DNA from: Methanobacteriota archaeon | Lineage (GTDB): Archaea > Thermoplasmatota > Poseidoniia > Poseidoniales > Poseidoniaceae | Length of the DNA: 8,939 bases | Direction: 5' to 3' | Assembly: GCA_002694585.1 (NCBI GenBank) | Contig: NZMM01000015.1 | Location: 11,523 to 20,461 of the forward strand | Shown here: positions 1-5,448 of the stretch, piece after piece | Position numbering within the stretch: position 1 is the first letter of the stretch | How the letters are laid out: every line of letters begins with the position of its first letter | Made by a program: the position numbers and the translations under genes | The notes under the pieces: model-generated | Seen by the model: the letters and a program-made list of their open reading frames with translations, nothing else | Told to the model about the DNA's origin: nothing | Database searches by the model: none

Positions 1-140
1 ATGCCGGCGATCAGCACGACGTTGGCACGGGCCCCGTGCACGCCGGCGTGCACCACGCACGTTACGTTGTTCGGACCCGGCGTGACCAAGCCGATGGCGA
101 GGACGGTCAGGACGGTGAACAGCGCCTCCGTCTCGACCAT
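1..140 (-). CDS. LysE/RhtB-family amino-acid exporter, N-terminal fragment (runs off the left edge)
   Basis: Only the first 46 residues are in the window, read leftward from an ATG at 138-140. They begin MVETEALFTVLTVLAIGLVT and continue with PGPNN, then GVHGARANVVLIAG. A first membrane helix ending in a PGPN motif, followed about 10-15 residues later by GxxGxRA and a second hydrophobic stretch, is the N-terminal signature of LysE/RhtB translocators. These are inner-membrane proteins that export amino acids such as lysine, homoserine or threonine. The chosen start gives the usual 15-20 residues before PGPN. A GGAAGGA stretch lies about 15 bases upstream, which is long for a ribosome site. It lies 105 bases downstream of the glutamate dehydrogenase stop in the same direction, so joint transcription is possible but not shown. 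The substrate cannot be inferred from this fragment. Confidence 0.72.
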   Translation of the reverse strand, partial: MVETEALFTVLTVLAIGLVTPGPNNVTCVVHAGVHGARANVVLIAG

Positions 141-245
141 GGACAAACCACGCCATCCTTCCTTCTGATGCTTCCTCCGACCTTCGGTCAATCCAAGACC
201 GACTGGTACCCGGAGAGAAGGGCGTGAAACGGAACCTCAGCGGGG

Positions 246-1598
246 TCAAACGATGCCCTGCGCGATCATCGCGTCGGCGACCTTGCGGAATCCGGCCACG
301 TTCGCACCGAACACGTAGTCGCCTTCGCGTCCGTATTCCTTGGCGGCGGCCGCGGCGTTCTCATGGATGCCAATCATGATCTTCTCGAGGCGCTCGTCGA
401 CTTCCTCACGTGTCCACGACAAGCGGAGCGAGTTCTGGGACATCTCGAGGCCAGAGGTCGCAACGCCACCGGCGTTGCTGGCCTTGCCGGGCGCGAAGAG
501 CACGCCAGCGTTCTGGAAGGCGGTCACGGCTTCGGGAGTGCAGGGCATGTTGGCGCCCTCGGCCACGGCGATGACGCTGTTCGCAACCAGCATCGCGGCT
601 TCCTCACCGTTGAGCTCGTTCTGCGTGGCGCAGGGCAGCGCGACGTCCACGTTGACGCCCCACAGGCCGTTGAGCGAGGGCTCGGGCTGTGAGGGCGTGT
701 AGGTCACGCCATCGTGGCTGGCCATCTCGGAGATGCGCCCGCGGCGGTTGTTCTTCAGGTCCATGATCTCGGCGAGCATGGCGCGGTCGATGCCTCCGGG
801 CACGTGAATCCAGCCGCTGGAGTCGGACATGGTCACGGGCTTGCCGCCGAGGTCGAGGACCTTCTCTGCGGCGAACTGTGCGACGTTCCCGGAGCCAGAG
901 ATGGCCACGGTGGCGCCTTCGAAGGACTTCCCCTTGGTGGCGAGCATCTCGCGCGCGAAGTACACGCAGCCGTAGCCGGTGGCTTCGGGTCGGATAAGCG
1001 AGCCACCGTAGTCGAGGCCCTTGCCGGTGAGGACGCCGGCCTCGAAGTCGTTGCGGAGCTTGCGGTACATGCCGAACATGTAGCCGATTTCACGACCGCC
1101 AACGCCGATGTCGCCCGCAGGCACGTCCAGGTTGTGGCCGATGTGGCGCCAGAGTTCCATCATGAAGGCCTGGCAGAAGCGCATGACCTCGGCGTCGGAC
1201 TTGCCCTTGGGGTCGAAGTCCGAACCGCCCTTGCCGCCGCCCATCGCAAGGCCGGTCAGGCTGTTCTTGAAAATCTGCTCAAAGGCGAGGAACTTGAGGA
1301 TGGACGCGTTCACCGAGGGGTGGAAGCGCAGACCGCCCTTGTAGGGTCCAATGGCGCCGTTGAACTGGATGCGGAAGCCACGGTTGACCTGCAGGGTGCC
1401 GTCGTCGTCCACCCAGGACACGCGGAACTGGATCATGCGCTCCGGCTCGGCAATGCGCTTGACGACATCGGCGTAGTGAGGGTGCTTCTCGAGCACCGGC
1501 TCGAGGCTTTCCAGAACTTCCCAGACCGCTTGATGGAATTCAGGCTGGTCGGGGTCGCGTTGCTTGACGGATTCAAAGACGTCGTGGACGATGCTCAT
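246..1598 (-). CDS. gdhA: NADP-specific glutamate dehydrogenase, bacterial GdhA type
   Basis: A 450-residue cytosolic enzyme that interconverts 2-oxoglutarate plus ammonium and L-glutamate with NADP(H), linking nitrogen assimilation to the TCA cycle. The family is recognised along its full length. Key residues are K87 in IGPYKGG, K111 in FEQIFKN, the catalytic K123 in MGGGKGGSDFDP and D163 in VPAGDIGVGGRE, which fall at the places expected from the Clostridium symbiosum enzyme. The Rossmann loop GSGNVA is at 235-240. The following strand ends in SDSSG, as in the E. coli NADP enzyme, supporting NADP use. Length matches the hexameric class of about 450 residues. I chose the ATG at 1596-1598 because AAGGTGA sits 4 bases upstream and it matches the family N-terminus; a TTG at 1622 would add eight weakly supported residues. 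The sequence is much closer to E. coli-type GdhA than to the shorter thermococcal archaeal enzymes, suggesting ancient transfer from bacteria. Confidence 0.96.
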   Translation of the reverse strand: MSIVHDVFESVKQRDPDQPEFHQAVWEVLESLEPVLEKHPHYADVVKRIAEPERMIQFRVSWVDDDGTLQVNRGFRIQFNGAIGPYKGGLRFHPSVNASILKFLAFEQIFKNSLTGLAMGGGKGGSDFDPKGKSDAEVMRFCQAFMMELWRHIGHNLDVPAGDIGVGGREIGYMFGMYRKLRNDFEAGVLTGKGLDYGGSLIRPEATGYGCVYFAREMLATKGKSFEGATVAISGSGNVAQFAAEKVLDLGGKPVTMSDSSGWIHVPGGIDRAMLAEIMDLKNNRRGRISEMASHDGVTYTPSQPEPSLNGLWGVNVDVALPCATQNELNGEEAAMLVANSVIAVAEGANMPCTPEAVTAFQNAGVLFAPGKASNAGGVATSGLEMSQNSLRLSWTREEVDERLEKIMIGIHENAAAAAKEYGREGDYVFGANVAGFRKVADAMIAQGIV

Positions 1599-1629
1599 GG
1601 GGTCACCTTCAGGTTGCGTCAAGCGACCC

Positions 1630-1649
1630 TCAGACCGTTTCTAACCGTT
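1630..1649 (-). promoter_or_regulatory. Tandem 10-bp repeat in the gdhA upstream region
   Basis: On the minus strand the sequence reads AACGGTTAGA immediately followed by AACGGTCTGA, two copies with 8 of 10 bases identical. It lies 32-51 bases upstream of the gdhA ATG, inside the 99-base gap after the TPM gene. One copy per helical turn is a layout used by some DNA-binding proteins. The TTAGAAA within it is at most a weak TATA-like element at a plausible distance for a start site near 1615. Function is an inference; short repeats like this can occur by chance. Confidence 0.25.
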
Positions 1650-1697
1650 GCCCCGGCCTGCACAAACAACACGGCCACTGCGTGGTGCGAATGGGCC

Positions 1698-3239
1698 TCA
1701 GAAACCGCCGCCACCGCCGCAGCCACCACCGCCACAGCCGCCGCCGCCGCAGCCGCCGCCGCCACCACCGCTGTCGCCGGAATCTGAGGACGAACGGTGC
1801 ATTTCGAAAATCGGCGAACCGTGCTCATCATGCCCAACCAGCGTGGCGCGGTATCCGCCCGCCAACGAAGTGCCGAAGTCCGGCCAGTCCAGCGCAGCAA
1901 AATCGACCGTGGTCACGCCGCGCGAGGGGAGGCCCTCGATCGATCTGGCACCTGTGACGATGCCGCTCGCTTGCAAGCCGAAGAACAGGGGAAGGAGGCC
2001 TCCAAACAATGGCCAAATGTTCCCTGGTTGAAGCGCAAAGTGGTACGGTGACACCGAGAGAAGCGCCACATTTTGCTCCACAAAACACGCAGCGACAAAG
2101 ACGCCTGCGGCAGCAAAACCCGCCCACGCAGGAAGGCGGATCCGCTTCCAGGTCGTCGACAGGCCATCGAGCTGCGTGTGAACCCGTTCGATGTCCTGCC
2201 CATAGTCCAGGGGCTCAAAGGCGACCGCTGATTCGACCCGTTGGCGCTCTGCTGATTGGTGGAGCCCCATCTCTTCGAAGCAGGCTTCGATCTCAGCGAG
2301 GTCCTTCCGAAGTTCCCAGGCGGCCCTGTCATCGAACATCGCCATCTGCTTCTCAATCGCCTCGATGTGAACGCGGTAACGCTCCATTGCCCCAAAGTTC
2401 CCGTCGAGGGTCAAGCGAGCGTGAATCAGCACGGCCATTTCCCTGTAACCGCCCAGCGAAAGGCGCTTCACTGCCGGCCTCGTGGCTCTATTAAACCGCG
2501 CCGTGCGACCAATACCCACCAAGATGCTCACCACGCCGGTCAGCACGCCAGCGATCAAAAGAATCTGCACCACCATGGGGTACGGCACGGTTTTGCCTTC
2601 CGAAACGAGCAGGCCAAATTCGACGTGGGGCTCCAGACCGTCCTCCCAAGAACTGTGGCCGTCTGCCGCGTCGCTCAAGCGCCAACTGTGCTTCTGGAAT
2701 TGGGTGCCAGAGAAGCGCTGTTCTGCCGTGGTGTGGTCCGGCATCACGTAGCGGAAGCGACGGTCTTCGACGGAGACCCCAATGAGCATGCTCGGTTCTG
2801 CCGTGTTGTCCATCCCGTAGGCCCTGAACATCCGGCCTGCGTATGAATCGTCGATGAGAGATCCTTCGTAAGTACTCAAGCAAAAGAAACACTCATCGAA
2901 GGTGTAGGGCTCTTCACATATCCTCCAACGTTCGCCTTCCCATTCCTCCTCTTCGGGTGGGTCAACGCGCTGGTCGAAGTCGCACATGCTGGGAATGGTG
3001 ACCAGACGAACCAAGCGCCCACTTTCCTCGTGGGCAGCCCGTAGATCGGCGTCCCATTCGGCTTCCGTTTCGTTGGAAATCACGTCCGCCGCATCGAGGA
3101 TATACCACTCACCCTCAGGCTCAGGAGGGAAATGCGACAGGTCATCCATTCCCTCGGCAGCGGCTGTACCGTATGAAATCGGGATGAGGAGCACCACCAC
3201 GAGCAGCGCAAGGGTTGAGCGACGGCTGAACACGGTCAT
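1698..3239 (-). CDS. TPM-domain membrane protein with Cys-rich insertion and Cys/Gly-repeat C-terminus
   Basis: A 513-residue envelope protein. Residues 1-28 form a signal peptide (MTVFSRRS, a hydrophobic core, then TAAA before EG). Residues 44-212 resemble the TPM (DUF477) fold: YILDAADVISNETEAEWDADL, then LVRLVTIPS, later MLIGVSVEDRRFRYVM. Some TPM proteins are reported to act as phosphatases or in protein quality control; I cannot say which applies. The domain is interrupted by an acidic segment with C86, C108, C117 and C120. Membrane helices lie near 221-244, 371-394 and 406-428. A very basic stretch after the first helix and the helical region 263-370 are predicted cytosolic, so the C-terminus is also cytosolic. 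The protein ends in a Gly-rich tail with C497, C502 and C507 at exact five-residue spacing and a final Phe. The start is uncertain: ATG at 3239 fits the signal peptide, GTG at 3254 lies nearer a GGAGG, and TTG at 3293 overlaps the upstream gene. It lies 40 bases after the GRDP-like gene. Confidence 0.85.
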   Translation of the reverse strand: MTVFSRRSTLALLVVVLLIPISYGTAAAEGMDDLSHFPPEPEGEWYILDAADVISNETEAEWDADLRAAHEESGRLVRLVTIPSMCDFDQRVDPPEEEEWEGERWRICEEPYTFDECFFCLSTYEGSLIDDSYAGRMFRAYGMDNTAEPSMLIGVSVEDRRFRYVMPDHTTAEQRFSGTQFQKHSWRLSDAADGHSSWEDGLEPHVEFGLLVSEGKTVPYPMVVQILLIAGVLTGVVSILVGIGRTARFNRATRPAVKRLSLGGYREMAVLIHARLTLDGNFGAMERYRVHIEAIEKQMAMFDDRAAWELRKDLAEIEACFEEMGLHQSAERQRVESAVAFEPLDYGQDIERVHTQLDGLSTTWKRIRLPAWAGFAAAGVFVAACFVEQNVALLSVSPYHFALQPGNIWPLFGGLLPLFFGLQASGIVTGARSIEGLPSRGVTTVDFAALDWPDFGTSLAGGYRATLVGHDEHGSPIFEMHRSSSDSGDSGGGGGGCGGGGCGGGGCGGGGGF

Positions 3240-3279
3240 CGAAGCGGCCGCCACGACATGAGGCTTCCTCCGTTCTAGG

Positions 3280-3858
3280 TCAAAACGTGCCAAACGACCA
3301 GCCCAAAGCCAGCCCTCCGAAGAACAGCCCTGCCCCGATCAGCGCCAGCGTTCTGCGCGAGGTCAGCGTGTGCTTGCGCAGGTCAACCCAGCGCTGGTGG
3401 GGAAAGGACGCAAAGCGCTCCTTGGCCGGCGGCCACAGGTCCGCCGGTGGTGCGCGACCGAAGACCGAGGTGTACGCGGCCAGCGTCTGGGCGTATTGCG
3501 CCTCATACCGCGTGTCTTCGGCTTCACCGCCTTGGGTTGGGCCATGATGCAACGTCTGCCCAAGCATCTGTGTAAACGGGCCCCAGTAATCGCGGCTGTA
3601 GGTCAGGTGCAGATGCCAGACCTGATCGACCTCAACCGAGGGTGTGCACGGGCCGGCGTGCACGCACAGGTACGCAAAGCGGAGGTATTCCTGAACGGCC
3701 CGCTTCGCGAAGCCAAGTTCCCATCCTTGCTCATGGGCCAAGCGCTGCTCGAAAGAAAGGTCCGCCTGTTGAGGACCGATGGTGATCGCGAGGAGGGCCC
3801 GATGATCGTCGATGGAGATGGCCCCATCGACCGGTGCCCCGAGCACGTCAGCGGCCAT
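3280..3858 (-). CDS. GRDP-like (DUF1399-type) protein with C-terminal membrane anchor
   Basis: A 192-residue protein. Residues 50-140 match the GRDP-like pattern from memory: EYLRFAYLC at 57-65, then the hallmark VDQVWHLHLTYSRDYW at 77-92, an HH pair at 104-105, a YxxQYxxTLxAY helix around 118-129 and a final LWPP. The family occurs in plants (glycine-rich domain proteins) and many bacteria, often beside membrane proteins with Gly/Cys-rich tails; its biochemical role is not established. The conserved His and Trp residues suggest a ligand or metal site, which is inference. A basic stretch (RKHTLTSRR) leads into one hydrophobic helix at about 169-189 at the very end, so this should be a tail-anchored protein with its domain in the cytosol. 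The ATG at 3856-3858 is the first possible start because an in-frame TGA lies 9 bases upstream. It sits between the TerB-like gene (43 bases) and the TPM gene (40 bases), and no clear ribosome site is visible. Confidence 0.82.
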   Translation of the reverse strand: MAADVLGAPVDGAISIDDHRALLAITIGPQQADLSFEQRLAHEQGWELGFAKRAVQEYLRFAYLCVHAGPCTPSVEVDQVWHLHLTYSRDYWGPFTQMLGQTLHHGPTQGGEAEDTRYEAQYAQTLAAYTSVFGRAPPADLWPPAKERFASFPHQRWVDLRKHTLTSRRTLALIGAGLFFGGLALGWSFGTF

Positions 3859-3901
3859 GCGGGCGGCTCAACGCCCTGATGCTTGAGGATGGCGCCGTTG
3901 C

Positions 3902-4345
3902 TCACTCGAGCGGGTGGGCCACGAGGTACTGCTGCAGGCGCTCCAGGCGACGCTCGCCGTCTTCGTCCACCTCGGCCATGCTGCGGATGGCCTCCTCGAT
4001 GGTGGCGTGATCTTCTTGCTGCAGGCCAAGCAGGGAACGGAAGAGGTCCAGCATGGCCCACTCATCCTCGGTGATGACCTCGTCGTCCAGCGCAGCGATG
4101 AGCGCTCCTTGGTAGGTGGTCGCATCGCCCATCTCCATCTTGGTCTCAGGCGCCTCTTCGTCGGTGAAAGGGTCGTCTCCAGCGCGGGCCGCGGTCAGCA
4201 TCTCCATGGCGTCCATCGGGCCCAAGCCAAGGGAGCGTGCGATGATGCTCAAGATCTGGGCTTCGTCGCCCGTGACGATGTCGTCGGCATAGGCGGCCTC
4301 GGCGATGCGGTAGTACAGCCATTGGGCCCGGCGCTCGTCGTCCAT
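3902..4345 (-). CDS. Small acidic helical protein with two TerB-like repeats
   Basis: A 147-residue soluble, strongly acidic protein with no signal peptide or membrane segment. It appears to consist of two similar halves. Residues 9-50 include AEAAYADDIVTGDEAQIL followed by SIIARSLGLG. Residues 79-120 include LIAALDDEVITEDEWAML followed by DLFRSLLGLQ. Both share the pattern A..DD.[IV]T.DE...L....RSLGL, which resembles the TerB/DjlA-N type helical domain (DG.I...E...L..L...LGL). In that family the acidic loop may bind metal; that function is not shown here. I chose the ATG at 4343-4345 because the longer frame up to 4471 overlaps the upstream gene and has a non-acidic, unlikely N-terminus. GGGGCAGGGG precedes it. 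The gene is 40 bases after the PH-like membrane gene and 43 before the GRDP-like gene, suggesting one transcript. Confidence 0.75.
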   Translation of the reverse strand: MDDERRAQWLYYRIAEAAYADDIVTGDEAQILSIIARSLGLGPMDAMEMLTAARAGDDPFTDEEAPETKMEMGDATTYQGALIAALDDEVITEDEWAMLDLFRSLLGLQQEDHATIEEAIRSMAEVDEDGERRLERLQQYLVAHPLE

Positions 4346-4385
4346 GCCCCTGCCCCGCGCCGGACGGGCATAGCCCTTCTGATGC

Positions 4386-4958
4386 TCAGACCTGGTCCCA
4401 AGGTGCGATGGTTTTCTCAGATGGAGGCGAGGCGCCCCCAGCGAACGGCTGCTCAGCAGCCGAGGATTCATCTGCGGTAATGACGCTCTGGAGCAGGGTC
4501 ACTGCCTGCTCGAGCGAGCTCGCGCTCGGCGCATCGTAGGTCGTGGTGCCAACGCCTGTGCGATGGAGCACCAACCGGTGAATCGTCGAACCGTTGCCTC
4601 CTCGCTCGGTGTACCGCTGCTCAACCTTACCTTCGACCCTGGAAATCTGCCCTCGGGGAATGTGCTCGACAAGGGAGGGCATGACCACGCCGAGGGCGGG
4701 CACCAGCCGAACCTCTTCCCTGTCCACCTCGATGAACACCAACGGCTTGGTGAAGGCCAGCCACCCGATGGCGCTGAGGATCTCGATAACCAGGAGCACG
4801 AGGCCTTCGAACACCGCGGCTGGGATGCCCAGGACGACGTCATCGGGTAGGAGCATAAACGGCCCGAACATGATCAGCACAACGAGGAACGTGGGCCCTG
4901 AGAGGAACATCATGGCGGAAATAAACAGCATCGGTTGCCGAAGAAAGAGCCGTTCCAT
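4386..4958 (-). CDS. Two-helix membrane protein with probable PH-like domain
   Basis: A 190-residue membrane protein. Two hydrophobic segments occupy about residues 10-36 and 42-70, separated by a short loop (LLPDD). They are followed by a beta-rich domain at 72-160 (VFIEVDREEVRLVPALGVVM, IPRGQISRVEGK, HRLVLHRTGVG) and a helix SLEQAVTLLQSVI. This order of two helices, an antiparallel sheet with an 'I.R..I..V' strand, and a closing amphipathic helix is typical of bacterial/archaeal membrane PH-like proteins. The assignment rests on pattern, not strong sequence identity. The last 30 residues (Ser, Ala and Pro rich, ending PWDQV) look disordered. I chose the ATG at 4956-4958: longer versions run through the AT-rich promoter and into the antisense of the RHH gene. 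It is the first gene of the four-gene minus-strand series, so the divergent region on its left in transcription terms (4959-5073) should hold the series promoter. Function unknown. Confidence 0.75.
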   Translation of the reverse strand: MERLFLRQPMLFISAMMFLSGPTFLVVLIMFGPFMLLPDDVVLGIPAAVFEGLVLLVIEILSAIGWLAFTKPLVFIEVDREEVRLVPALGVVMPSLVEHIPRGQISRVEGKVEQRYTERGGNGSTIHRLVLHRTGVGTTTYDAPSASSLEQAVTLLQSVITADESSAAEQPFAGGASPPSEKTIAPWDQV

Positions 4959-5073
4959 GGCTGCCAACAGACCGCTCGAAGTATGTTCCTTACGCCGAAT
5001 TTTGGTGTAATACAGTCTGATGTCATTTGTGATACATTCATATACCGTATGCTTTTCTCTGAACTTGAGCCCC
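4959..5073. promoter_or_regulatory. Divergent AT-rich promoter region
   Basis: These 115 bases separate the start of the minus-strand membrane gene (ATG at 4958) from the plus-strand RHH gene (ATG at 5074). They are visibly richer in A and T than the genes on both sides. For the plus strand, TCATATACC at 5038-5046 is a reasonable archaeal TATA-like element, placing transcription start near 5068-5074 and implying a leaderless or almost leaderless RHH mRNA; this fits the lack of a ribosome site before 5074. For the minus strand the best candidate is the AAAATT at about 4998-5003, about 40 bases before its ATG. Both assignments are from spacing and composition only. Confidence 0.55.
5006..5036. 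promoter_or_regulatory. Paired palindromic candidate operator (TGTAnTACA type)
   Basis: TGTAATACA at 5006-5014 is a perfect palindrome around one central base. TGTGATACA at 5028-5036 differs from it at one position. The two start 22 bp apart, about two helical turns, so a protein could occupy both on one face of the DNA. A further odd-centred palindrome, ATACCGTAT at 5042-5050, overlaps the TATA-like element. RHH regulators commonly bind short repeated palindromes in their own promoter, so autoregulation by the adjacent gene is a natural inference. Not tested. Confidence 0.45.
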
Positions 5074-5448
5074 ATGACCGCGCCCACCCAACTCGTGTCC
5101 CTCCGCCTCTCGGAGGACGACATCGCGCGCCTCGAGCGGCGCGTCGGTTTGGACGGCACGCGAAGCCGCTCGGACGTCATTCGACTGGCCATCAAGAGCC
5201 TGCTCGATGACGAGCCGCTCAAGGCCGGCATGGGCCGCGTCACCATCGACCTCGGCCAAGACGTCATGCCTCAGATCGAGGCCGTGCACGCCCTGACCGG
5301 CATGGACGCACGGATGCTCACGCGCCAAGGCCTGGACTTGGCCCTCCGCCACCAACTCCAAGCGCGCTCGGACATCGACGCGCTCATCGAAGAGCGGGCC
5401 GACACGGCACGAGCCCGCCAGCAATTTTCCAGCGAGGACCACCAGTGA
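5074..5448 (+). CDS. Ribbon-helix-helix transcriptional regulator with apparent tandem RHH units
   Basis: A 124-residue DNA-binding protein. Residues 5-45 are a canonical CopG/Arc-type RHH unit: strand TQLVSLRLS, helix EDDIARLERRV, a GLDGTRSR turn and helix SDVIRLAIKSLL. Alternating strand residues (L7, S9, R11) would point into the DNA groove. Residues 54-95 repeat the same order: strand GRVTIDL, helix QDVMPQIEAVHALTG, helix DARMLTRQGLDLALRHQL. In this second unit an Asp (D59) replaces the polar or basic groove residue, so it may serve dimerisation or ligand binding. The last 25 residues are helical and charged. RHH proteins normally act as dimers that share one sheet; two units per chain could fold as an internal dimer. 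The start at 5074 is preferred over the ATG at 5020 because it begins just before the first strand and lies at the expected distance from the TATA-like element. Targets probably include its own divergent promoter. Confidence 0.88.
   Translation: MTAPTQLVSLRLSEDDIARLERRVGLDGTRSRSDVIRLAIKSLLDDEPLKAGMGRVTIDLGQDVMPQIEAVHALTGMDARMLTRQGLDLALRHQLQARSDIDALIEERADTARARQQFSSEDHQ

Noticed and set aside
36..227. A 63-codon plus-strand open frame at the left edge
   Set aside because: The same DNA on the minus strand encodes the LysE-type PGPN motif and helices. The plus-strand product is Arg and Asp rich and not protein-like.
1698..1776. The C/G-rich trinucleotide-like stretch as a microsatellite or sequencing artefact
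   Set aside because: It stays in frame with the TPM protein to a normal stop codon, and its Gly codons vary (GGC and GGT) and Cys codons vary (TGC and TGT), which argues against simple slippage or error.
714..1787. A 357-codon open frame on the plus strand, antisense to gdhA
   Set aside because: The minus-strand frame encodes an intact, unmistakable glutamate dehydrogenase. The antisense frame is His, Val and Gly rich and is an expected by-product of strong G/C preference at third codon positions.
2256..2846. A 196-codon plus-strand open frame inside the TPM gene
   Set aside because: It is antisense to the domain-bearing TPM protein, which has a signal peptide, membrane helices and a coherent order of segments.
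4959..5267. N-terminal extension of the PH-like membrane protein up to 5267
   Set aside because: The extension is Ser and Arg rich, antisense to the RHH gene, and crosses the AT-rich promoter. The ATG at 4958 starts right before the first membrane helix.
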